Assembly: GCA_023630585.1 (NCBI GenBank)
Contig: CM042551.1
Coordinates: 6,526,501 to 6,590,500 of the forward strand
Direction of reading: 5' to 3'
DNA length: 64,000 bases
DNA from: Cranoglanis bouderius
Lineage: Eukaryota; Chordata; Actinopteri; Siluriformes; Cranoglanididae
Shown here: positions 1-12,300 of the stretch, piece after piece
How positions within the stretch are numbered: position 1 is the stretch's first letter
Layout: every line of letters begins with the position of its first letter
Position numbers and translations under genes: made by a program
The notes under the pieces: model-generated
Databases searched by the model: none
Seen by the model: only the letters and a program-made list of their open reading frames with translations
Told to the model about the DNA's origin: nothing

Positions 1-1184
<1,184 letters not shown>

Positions 1185-1188
1185 ACTT

Positions 1189-1321
1189 ACATTTAAGGCA
1201 TTTGGCAGATGCCCTTATCCAGAGCAACTTACATTTTACTATTTACACAACTGAGCAGTTGAGGGTTAAGGCTCAAGGGCCTTCCAATCAGAAGCCGAAT
1301 GTGTTAAACCACTGAGCTACT
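1189..1321 (-). repeat. tRNA-derived SINE, family A, degraded copy
   Basis: The sequence contains the block GGCATTTGGCAGATGCCC, then CTTATCCAGAGCAACTTACA, an AGCAGTTGAGGGTTAAGG segment and a terminal CCACTGAGCTAC. Related copies lie at 6227-6440, 10862-11032 and 51213-51400. The reverse complement of the right end resembles a tRNA A box (GTAGCTCAGTGG), so the SINE head is on the right and the copy reads on the minus strand. This copy is shortened in the middle. Confidence 0.7.
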
Positions 1322-1967
1322 CTCATTTCAAGCTAAATTTTTAAACACTGAAATTATTATTAATTATTAATAAAGCAGTGTACATTAACTGCATGTTACT
1401 TATCTGTGCATGTACAAACAATAAAACCCTTGTCAGCTGGTGGTACCATCAAGAAGACATGATGGTGCCTTTAGTGTGTACCTGAAAACCTTAGTAAAAT
1501 AATTTTAAATACATAATTGTACCTTAAGCACCACTAAAATCGAATTAAAAATATAACATATGATAAAAAGAGACATACTAAAGGAACAAAACATGCACCC
1601 TTGATGGTCCCCACAGACAAAGAAATAGTGACGGATACTGGCACTGGCGAGTCTCGTTCCCTGGCATCGTTCTGGGAGGTGATATGGATACTGACATAAA
1701 TGCGCAGTCACACCTATCACTCATCTGCAAGTCAGTGATGTAATGTAATTGTATCAGGTATTTAAAGGTATTTTGTAGGAATAAAGACTTGACCCTTGAT
1801 TACTGTCATCAGTATTCAATCATGTGGTTGCTGGGAAGATTTCCCGTGATAACATAATTGACGGCTTTGCAACGAGAAATATAAGACCAGTCAGGATTTA
1901 GATTTAGGACGTAGAAATGGGCTTAGTTTAATTCGTGTGCTTCTTGTTTACAATATGCTATTATATA

Positions 1968-2499
1968 CACTCCTGGGCAAAAAAAAAAAAAAAATGGGCA
2001 AAGTTCAAAATGGAGAAATATTAAGTTTTTAATGGTCTTAACAACAAATCATTGGTCAGAAAATTAGCAAGAATTAAACAAATGCACTATGAGACCTCCT
2101 GTGCCATTTGCTCGGTTACTTTTGCTGCAGTGAACTGTTTGGGGGAAAAGCTAGAAATTCACTTATATAGTCTTCTTGTACACAAAGGTAAAATCATAAT
2201 AAGTAGTAAAATGTTTGATATCAAATTCAAATTAACACATGTCTGGGTGTACAAAATTAAAATAAAGTTAAAAAATAAAATAAAATAAAAATAAAAAAGC
2301 TGTCTGGAAGTTTACCCACAATGCTTAAACATTTAAAGAAATCAAAGGACAAAAACTATCCCATACTAAGTTACTTTTTACTAAGTTACTAAGTTACTAA
2401 TTTCTTGACCAGTGATTTGTTGGTAAGACAAATTAAAAGCTTAATATTTTTTGGGCTTGGCCCATTTATTTATTTATTTATTTATTTATTTGCCCAGGA

Positions 2500-2502
<3 letters not shown>
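1968..2502. mobile_element. Non-autonomous Tc1/mariner-like element (MITE)
   Basis: The left end CACTCCTGGGCAAAA follows a TA. The right end GCCCAGGAGTG is its inverted copy. The inverted repeats extend inward about 100 bp, including AATATTAAG and AACAAATCA(T/C)TGGTC, with TTTA repeats inserted on the right. The internal open frame (2052-2288) shows no transposase motif. A TA flank is seen on the left only; a TG microsatellite begins at the right end. Family membership is inferred from the terminal repeats and TA flank. Confidence 0.7.

Positions 2503-2594
<92 letters not shown>
2503..2594. repeat. (TG)n microsatellite
   Basis: About 45 TG units, almost pure, starting at the right end of the preceding MITE. 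Confidence 0.97.
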
Positions 2595-2595
<1 letters not shown>

Positions 2596-2986
2596 ATACA
2601 TAAACTGTAGTATATATATTGCAGTCATTTTAGATTCTGTGTTTGGGTTTTTCTGTATTATTTAAATCTATTTCTTATATTTAATTTAGCTATTTGTATG
2701 GGTCTTAGGGTTGTAAATATAATTTTTGTATAATATTGTTCAGTGTTCTGTCTTTATGTTATATTATGTCTTATAATTTCACCCAGGGCACCAGAACCGC
2801 CACTGCAAGTAAATGTACAGTTTGGTACCTTTATTACTGAGAGTGCAGTACGTAAACCACAGGCACACACATTCCAGTGTGCCTTCTAATAGCCTGCTGT
2901 AAGTGCATCCCTGCATTAGCACTAAAACTATTCAAACTGCAGCCTGCATACCTGTGAGTGGCCATGGCCCGGAGGAGGGGCTGAGG

Positions 2987-3030
<44 letters not shown>

Positions 3031-3159
3031 AGAGAGAGGCTGACTTATAATGCACTGTAAACACTTTGCTACAGTAGTCATCCCTCCTTAGTGGAGAAGC
3101 GCGTGCACCGAGAAGGCGGCTTCATTTGGAGCAGAGATGCGCTCAGCGGTACCCGGTTC
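2595..3159. other. Immediate upstream region of tmem196
   Basis: This stretch contains an AT-rich part, a (GT)n run at 2989-3027 and the beginning of the GC-richer sequence that leads into tmem196. There is no clear TATA box. The transcription start cannot be placed from sequence alone; it probably lies between about 3060 and 3300. Confidence 0.45.
2989..3027. repeat. (GT)n microsatellite
   Basis: About 19 GT units roughly 320 bp upstream of the tmem196 start codon. Confidence 0.95.
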
Positions 3160-3258
3160 AGGAGCTCTACAGGAGTGATTTACACACTTACACTCTACAG
3201 GAGCTCTACAGAAGTGATCTGCACATTCACACTCTACTGGACGTCTACAGAAGTGAGG
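3160..3258. repeat. 39-bp tandem repeat in the tmem196 leader
   Basis: Two full 39-bp units (3160-3198 and 3199-3237) and a partial third (3238-3258) share AGGAGCTCTACAG(G/A)AGTGAT and the tail CACTCTAC. They differ by a few substitutions. The array ends about 90 bp before the predicted start codon, so it probably lies in the 5' UTR or core promoter. Confidence 0.85.
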
Positions 3259-3346
3259 AGGCGTGAGGAGAAGTATGGATTAAGGTGGGCCAAGCCCGAA
3301 GCGGACCGCACTGCTCCGGAGCTGCGGGAAGGATGCCCGAGCGAGG

Positions 3347-3511
3347 ATGTGCAGCAGCCGGAAGATCGTATGCAGTCTGCTGGTGCTGTCCGTGCTGCAG
3401 GTGGGGCTCGGAGCGGCCAGCATCGCGCTCGGGGCCGTGGCCATCAGCAGAGCGCGAAACGAACACAAGACGCAGCAGGGTCATGCGTCCCCGGTGTGGA
3501 GCGGGGTGTGT
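3347..3511 (+). CDS. tmem196 coding exon 1
   Basis: It encodes residues 1-55: the start, the first membrane helix (VCSLLVLSVLQVGLGAASIA) and a short polar loop. The donor is placed after GTGTGT so that GTACGT begins the intron. This restores the family's Val-Cys-Phe junction with exon 2. Confidence 0.92.
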
Positions 3512-6276
3512 GTACGTTTCACTTTACATTGTGTTGTCTTTGTTCCGTTTGCGCGCAAACGCCAGTCTGATAACCACTGCAACTTCGCAGCTATGCGCAA
3601 CTTGTGCGCTTCATGCAAACCTGTTTTAAGAGCTCCAAATATTGCTAACAGCATATATTAAATTATGAAGGGATTTAGGGCAAACGTCAGTTTAATAACC
3701 ATTAAAACGTCGTAGCTATGCGCAATTCTATCATTTTGTGCGCTTCACGCAAATCATGAATCATGTTACACCTCCATATATCCACACAGGTAATTTAAAG
3801 GATTTAAAAAAAGAAAGTTATTAGTATATTTAGTAGCCTGCAAACTCCAGTCTAATAACCATTACAACCTGCAATGCTATCATTTTGCTCTTCAGGCAAA
3901 TCTTACTTACAGTAAATTTAGGCATTTCAAAAAATTATAAAGGTACTCTGTGTAAACTTCTGTCTAATACCCATTAAATCTTCACAGCTATATATTTTTT
4001 AAATCTCTTATCTGTCCATATATTACATATATTTATTTATATGACAACTTTAAACTCATTTTAATGCAGCAAATGTCTCTAGAGTCTCGCACTGTTAGTT
4101 TCTTGCTGTTAGGAATTATAAGTCTCATTTGTAAAAAGCAAATCAAAAGCTTAAATTAAAATGTAAAGCAGCAAACCCCTCAAGGGAACATCTTCTGTAC
4201 ATCTAGTATGCATCATTTTTCAAGGAGAGTGAATGTTTAACTTGTTTAGGTACATTATTAGACCTTAAACACCATGGTTGTACCTTAGAGGTTTAAAGGT
4301 GCACTATGTTCACAATTCCTACTTAAAGATACAACTAAATGCACACGATGGGGTTTCACTTTAGTGACCAGCAATAGTACAGCCTGCTGCTTCTTTCTCT
4401 GAGAGTGAAATCTCAGATTTTGATCTCAGAGAAGATAGCTCTATATTTAGTTTCGGGTGTCCTACACTAAGAAAAAATAGTACCAAACTGAACCTTTCCC
4501 TGTTGCTGTGGTGATGCCCTCACGGATACAGCTTTTGTACCTTTAATATGTATCTTTTGCCTGAAAACATGGACATAGTGTACCTTTAAGTATAATTTAA
4601 GGTACATAAATGGACTATAATTAGTATCTTTAGAGGTGCGTCTAGGGAAAAGATACACACTAAGATATACACTCTTGAGAGTACCACCCTAGCAACAAGG
4701 AAAGGTACACTTTCGTAATCTTTCTTTCTAAGAGTGTAATATCCATACTCTTCAATATACACTTAATACTGTATATGAAGTTCTGACGAAATAGTCTGAC
4801 ACTAAATAATATATTTTGTGTTAAATAGTGTCAGACTGTTTATTTTAAATGCATCCCATTCTGCAGTGGAGAACAGATTTCATCATTATTTCACATAACT
4901 GAATTTGCTCCCTTTACTATATCTCATTTGTACTGATGGATTATATCTCAACCCTCTGAGACATCAAAGTCAGCTGGAGACACATGGCATGATCCCAGAC
5001 GTTCTCTTTGTCTGCACTGAAAACCAATTACAACCCCTCTTCTGGACACATTAGTGTAAACCTCTTGGGTGTGTCAGGTCAGACATGATCTATATTGCAA
5101 GCCTTTTTGTGATTCAGTTCTCCAGATCACACCCATACTGTATACTGCACTGTATTGATGGGCTAGATATACAGCAGGTTTAAGGATAGTATGGGTAATT
5201 ATAGCATGCAGTCTGTTTCTGACCTCAAGCCCGGGTGGTGACATTTCAATGTTTGTTTTTTTTTCAGGACTTTTAAGAAAGCACAATAATGTATTTCTGC
5301 TTTGTCTCCTCTTCTAGTTCCTTGTCTGTGGGCTCTGTGGGATGCTGTGTGCGAGAAAAAGGACTGGGCTGGTTGTGAGTACAAGTAGTGACAAGTATTT
5401 TAGCCGTACATATAAGACCTTGCCATTGTGGACACTCTGTAAGGAATAAAACACAACAGGACACAGTATTTTCGCTTATAAGAAAATAATTGACAATACA
5501 GTGATGTCATGTAGCCCAATTGAAAGCTGATTATGTTCCCGAAGTATTTCATTCCTCTTATACCACAGCAATTTGCTAAAGATTATCGCGAAACAAGTTA
5601 GTTCCTGTTATCACTTAGGTTATTACAACTATAAACAGTCATTCCCTCAACAGCCTATCTTATTTCTTTTTCTTGAAGTTGCAGAGAAACTGTCCTCTGT
5701 CCTCTGACTTTCCTGTAGGTCTTAAAGTTACAGCTTTACCTCTGACTGCAAAATGTTCATACTGGAGACTCCTTCTAAATATGCTAAATACTGTAAATGC
5801 CTCCTGATAGAAAACTTTACCATATCAGTGATTAAAAATTTGTTAATCCATTTTATGAGGAGAATCCGCCTGTCAGAGCTGCTGTTATAGAAAATTAATC
5901 AACACCTTCTGACCAATGGGGTTTCAGAATTCAACTGTGCTGTGGTATATTTCTAAATATTATACATTTCATTAGCACACCACAGTAAATTAACCAAGTC
6001 ACATTTAGTGACACTTGTCTGAGGGGTCTCTCTTCATAAGCTTAATTACATATAGTAAAAACAGTACATTGAAAAGGTAGATGATTTGGTACAAACATTA
6101 TTCTAAACTGACTGATTCAAACTCTAAACAACATTAAATGCAAATATGTAACAAAATTTACAAAACTCAATTGAAAGGTTAAAGTTAGGGGCAGGGATAG
6201 TCCCATAGCCATACCTTTTCTTATGACTCATTTACATTTTGCAGACACCCTTATCCAGAGCGACTTACATTTATCT

Positions 6277-6317
<41 letters not shown>

Positions 6318-9300
6318 CTAAGCAGTTGAGGGTTAAGGGCCTTGCTCAAGGGCCCAACAGTGGCAGGTTGGCAGTGCTGGGGTTTGAACTCTGATCAGTA
6401 GCCCAACGTCTTAATCACTGAGCTACCACTGCCCATTTGTACCATTGACTCCATTTGTAAGAATCAAACAAAACCCAAACACATTGACCTCTTACTTCAT
6501 TTCCTAGACATTTCTCATAAGTTAAGGTTGCTTACCACCTCATTCTATCTGGAATTATTTAGAAAAAACTATGATGCTTAAAGTGAGGTCTGGGGAGGGT
6601 GTGGAGCATGGCCAGGGGGTCTGCAATTTTATAAGACTGTTAGAGTCGTGGTGGGAAAAGTTATTTGATTTATTATTTGTTTTAACTGATCACTTGTGTT
6701 GAATGGTGTGTTGAATGGTGTGTTGAATGGTGTGTTGAATGAGTTCAATCCAAACCTCAGTAACTCCAAAAAAAGTAGGTCTATAAATCTAATGACAGTT
6801 GTAATCTAATGACAGTTTTAATAAAATAGTTCATAAAAGAATTACATCCATTAAATAAATTTGTACTGAGTGGGTCTGGGGAATTTTTCTTACTGTTAAA
6901 TGGGTCCTCAGCTGCATTTCCTCAGTGGTCATGTCTCAGAGATGTGCACATTTCCTGCATGTGTACAGAGACATTCTGCACTACGATACTGCATGGAGAA
7001 GGAGATTCAATTAGACACCTTGAAAAGAGAGGTGGAGGAGTCACAGGAGAGAGCGTTAATGACAAATCTATAGCAAAGTGAAACCTAGTCTGGAAGGACT
7101 TGACATCGCCCTCTCTCTGATGGCTTGTTTTTCTTCCATCCTGTCTGTCATCTATATACCTCTCATCCCCTTGCTCATATTCTCCCTTGACTTATCTATG
7201 ATGTGTCTATAAAACACCCATCCATTCATCCTTTTATTGCACCATAATTAGTTACATTTACATTATTTCTGCATCTTCTACATCCATTGCCTTGTATCTT
7301 TCTCCAAATCTCATCCTCCCTCTTTTTCTTGTTGATTGAATTTATTTATTATGCGCATCCAAATGACTGAAATGTTTCCACACATTAGTAAATGACTGAA
7401 TTGATAGCCTCTCTTGTTTCATAATGGCTCTTTGTAATGGCATTTAGGACACTCTACCGCGTTAGAGACGGCTGTAAATTACCAACATTCTTTCCACTGG
7501 CTCATCACTTTTTGCTTGCTGTAGTAAAGCAGTACAGGCTGCAAGTTTGGGGTGGAAAGTGCTTATCTAAACCTGTTTGCATTGCTTAGACCAACAGGAA
7601 ATGGAAGTGTACACAAAGGTGATAAAATAATGGCATGGCAAAATGTCATATACAGAATCAGCACAGTGGCAGTTCTCAGCTGGGAGGAGGCAGGTTGAGA
7701 CCAGATGCTCGACATTTTTGGACTTTTTGCAAAAATAAATAAATGAATAATAACACAACAGAGAATTTGCTGATGTTTTAATGGTTTAAACTATTTAGCA
7801 GCTTAAGTATATCCAATGTTATACATGTTGCAATTGACAAACTGACCAAATATTTTTATATAGTCACCTACGAAACTATTGGAATGGCAAGGCCAATTCA
7901 TTTGTTTGTGCTATGCACCAAAGTCATTTGGGTTTGAGATCAAAAGATGGATATGAGATGAGAGTTTAGGATTTCAGCTTTGGTATTTATATCGAGATGT
8001 TTTAAAAAACATAAAACATAGAACCCTTTTTATCAGACCAAACAATTTGTAGGCGAACAAAAGTATAGGAACAGATAAGTCTTGAAGTAAATTAAAGTAA
8101 ATTACACTTAATATTTAGTTGCATACCCATTGCTTGCAGTAACTGCACCAGGTTTGTGACTCACTGACATCACCAAATTGTTGGTTTCTTCTTTTGTGAT
8201 GCTTTTACTGCAGCCTCTTTCAGTTGTTGTTTTTTTCTGGGAATTTCTCCCTTCAGTCTCCTCTTCAGGAGGTGCTGCTCAATTGGCTTAAGATCTGGTG
8301 ATTGACTTGGCCAGTCTAAAACCTCCCACTTTCCCCCCCTGATAAAGTCCTTTGTTGAGTTGGCAGTGTGTTTTGGGTCATTGTCTTGCTGCATGATGAA
8401 GTTCCTCAGAAATTGGCAGACAAAATATCCTGTAAACTTCTGAATTAATTCTGCTGCTACCATCATGAGTTACATCATCAAAAAAGATTAGTGAGCCTGT
8501 TCCAGAAGCAGCCATGCAAGCCCAAGCCATGACACTACCTCCACCATGTTTCACAGATGAGCTTGTATGTTTTGGATTATGATCAAATCCATTCTTTCTC
8601 CACACTTTGGCCTTTCCATCACTTTAGTAGAGGTTAATCTTGGTTCCAGAACTTTTGTGACTCATTTCTATATTTCTTTCAAATTTCAAATTCCAATCTG
8701 GGTAAGAAGAAACACCTGTCAATCACGTGTTCCAATATTTTTGCTTGCCTACAAATTGGATGGTTTGATACAAAATGTACTATTTTCTATGTCATTTAAC
8801 ACATCTACATATAAATACCAGGAAATACAAGCTGAAATTCTAAACTCTCTTCTCATATTCATCTTTTGATCTCAAACACAAATATTTTCAGTCTACAGCA
8901 AAAACAATTGAATTGGAATTGTCATTCCAGTAGTTTCAGGATCACTCAGAAACGCATTCGTACAGAATTCAAAGCTGCATCCCAAACCCCATGAGTACAC
9001 TAAGCAGTATGTCTAAATAGTAAAGACACCGATGTAGCTTTACCCAAAGGCTGCATGCAACTCTGTGATTGATAGATGCAAGCAAGTCTGCTAACTCTAG
9101 CTAGCTAGCTAAAATCATCACATCTAGCTGCTCTTTTGACATATGTATTTTTATTCCCCACTCTCTGTTCTCTGTGTTTTGAGGTCAGAATATTACCTAA
9201 TCTGTTTATTTTGTTCCTAAGCCTGTCATAAAATCTTTGTCACAAGCTAGATAGTAGTAATACACTAGCTACAATGTAGACCAGAGGATATAAGGACTAT

Positions 9301-12300
9301 ATATAAGGCAGACTATCTGTCAATAGCAACTTAATGATACTTGATGGTACGTATATTGCAACTGCTAACTCAGTATAAATTGTTAGTTAGCTATGATCTG
9401 ATATTAAAACAATATTTCAAGTGAAAGATTTAGCTATTTAGCTGGCTAGCAGCTTAACATAACAAATGACAAGTTTTGAAATTCAACTGAGGAAACATCT
9501 TAATTAACACTTAAAAAAAGGGTGGAAACAGATCATTATGTTGCTAGCTAGCTAAATGTGTTACAGAAATACAATTTAATGGTATTTAATGCCCTAAAAC
9601 AATATCTTTATTAAAATGTAAAAAATCACATGTAAAGAGAACAGGTCATTAACTCATACAGGAGCTGATCACTGTTTAGCTACACTGCAGGAAATGACAT
9701 CTTAGCAAGTGAAAATATCTTGAATATAGTCAAATTGATCTAGTATTTCCTATGATGAGATTACAATCAACCAAATATGTGATTATTAAACCTATTTCTA
9801 GACATTTTTGTCCTATTGGCACATAATTTTGCTCATTTCTAGAAAGAAGCTAAATTATCTGCAAATAGAATAAGAAATTTTTAATGCTTGAAATGTATAG
9901 AAATGTCTAGAAATAAGTTTAATTATCATATATTTGCTTTGATTTATAATAGAAAATACTAGCTCAGTTTGACTTCTGTACATTTATGATATTTCAACTT
10001 ACTAAGATGTCGTTGTTGTTGTTGTTGTTTTTCAGTGTAGCTGGTTAGCTATTTATGCTGCATTCAACTTACCTCAGCAGAGAAAGTCAAAACTCAGAAT
10101 TATGACATTTACAACCCCTACAAAGTGAGAAACAAACATGGACGCCTCCATGTTCGTCTTTCGTTAGCAACAAACTAGCCAGCTAACTGTGATGAGTAAT
10201 GTTTGTTTACCTCCTCAAAACAGCAAACTGTATAGTCAAGGTTATAGATTTAACTTTAGCTGTATGATGATTGAACGTATATACAGTATAACTAATTTAA
10301 AGTAAGTTGTTTAATGTTGATTCTCTGAGTAGCCATGTTGATTTGATGTCACTTGCTGTATTCGGGGTTGAGGAGACCATCCCCAGTTTATGATTAAGAA
10401 TTTATAAGTTGAGATGTCGTTTTCTTAGTTTTTTCCTACTCAGAGGTCGGAATTTCAGAGTTACAAGTTTTAGCGGGATTAATGTCCATCCACTTACATA
10501 CATGCTTAAATCACTTAGAAATTTCAGAAAGTTCATAAGTGATAGCTATTTTCATAATGTTTTTGAAAAACATATACAACTACAGTGAGCTGATATGAAA
10601 TATTTTATTAATTCTTTTTATGAATGCCTTAAACTACATAATGTGTGATTTTGTGTTGCATAACTGGGTTATTTTAGATTCTCATTTAGGGCATGCACAA
10701 GGGAATCTGGCCTAGTTGTCACTGATGGGGGTAAGTGGAGATGATTCAGGAGTGGCCCAGTTCATTAATTGCTGGTCTCAGGATCACTAGCTTTCCCTGG
10801 ATCATTAACAGATCCTGAATCACCATATAGACATTACAGTATACACTGCAGAGATCCCCCCACTTCCCATACACTTACATTTACTGCATTTAGCAGACTC
10901 CCTTATCCAGAGCTTAAGGGTTAAGGCTTGCTTGCTTGCTCAAAGGCCCAGCAATGGCTTGCTTGGCAGATTTGAACTCACGATCTTCCGATCAGTAGTC
11001 CAATGTATTAACCACTGAGCCACCTCCATAATGAGAGCTTCCCACTAATCCATCAGGTTTCACTTTGTCCCTACTGGCTCCAGACTTGACTGCAGAACTC
11101 TGGTTTAGAGTGAAGGCTAATCAAAATGGGTGTGTCTTTTCTAATTTCAAATGCTCAGTGCACTTAGAGCAATAGTGACACGGTCATTAGAGTTGGTGTG
11201 GGTCATTGTAATCAACGGTAAAGCGCTAATGGGAGTCGTGACTGTGACTAAATAACACAAGCTGAGAGTGCACTCTCTAAACTATCAGAGGTAAAAGTTA
11301 CTAAAAAAAAGTGATGAGGCCGCATTATGGTGACATTAGATAACACTTCTCCCTGGCTCAGTTTGTACAATTAAAAACAACAGAACAGCAGAATCCAGAA
11401 TGGCTATTAAACTCATCTCCGCTTTTCTCCTCTATACCTCATTCTGCGTTTCTCTGCTGAATGGGCTTTAACCTTTAAGGCGATTCCATAATGTGGACAA
11501 AATAGGCAAACCAGAGAGGAGCTGGTCTGCTGCCTCTCAGACAGTTTATAATAAATGTTGTAAGGCTGCACAATTAATCATACTTTAATCAAAAACTGGA
11601 ATTTTAACTCCCTCGACTAATTAAACATAACTGACTTGTGAATTTAGCTAAATTAGTCACTTGGCAAATGTTAGATATTGGTTTTATTTATTTGTAAATA
11701 AATTGTGTCATTGTGACTTCCATATTCCTATACAAAAATGTTGTATGTAAAAAACAAACAAAAAAAAAAGATTCTTCTCTTTCGATCTCTGCAGAACTAC
11801 TTTTTATTTTAGAAATGCATGTTTTATCTGTCTCATTAGTGGCATATTGTGGTTATTTATTTATTTGGTTGTGGGCTTGTTTGTTTGTTTGTTTGTTTGT
11901 TTGTTTGAAGTCTAATCGTGTGCTAAATTTGCTGAATAAATGCTAAATAGATATATTAAGCAAAATAACGGAGTATTATTTTGTGTTAGAAGAAGAAGAA
12001 GAAAAATGATCTTGAATTCCATAGCATTTTAAGTACACTGAAGCAGCACAAAGTGCTTTACAGGGAAAGAATAAAACCAAATAACATTAAAGAGTATTCA
12101 TAGAACATATGAACAAATGAACAATAAGAGAATTAGCAACAACAACAAAAAACCCTCTTCTCTTTAAGATTAAGATGAATAATTTACAAGAGTTTAAGAG
12201 ATTAATCATAATCATTTAGAGAGTAATGAATTGAAGGGTAGATTAAAATTTTATTTTAAAAATAAATCATAAAAAGCTGATAAAACAATTAAAAGACAAT

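Noticed and set aside
3285..3661. Alternative frames over tmem196 exon 1
   Set aside because: They overlap the exon in other frames or run into the intron; only the frame starting at 3347 matches the family and splices in phase.
10060..10480. Possible additional MITE
   Set aside because: Some phrases (CTCAGAATTATGAC, GGTCGGAATTTCAGAG) resemble inverted arms, but I could not define ends or a target duplication, so it is not listed as a feature.
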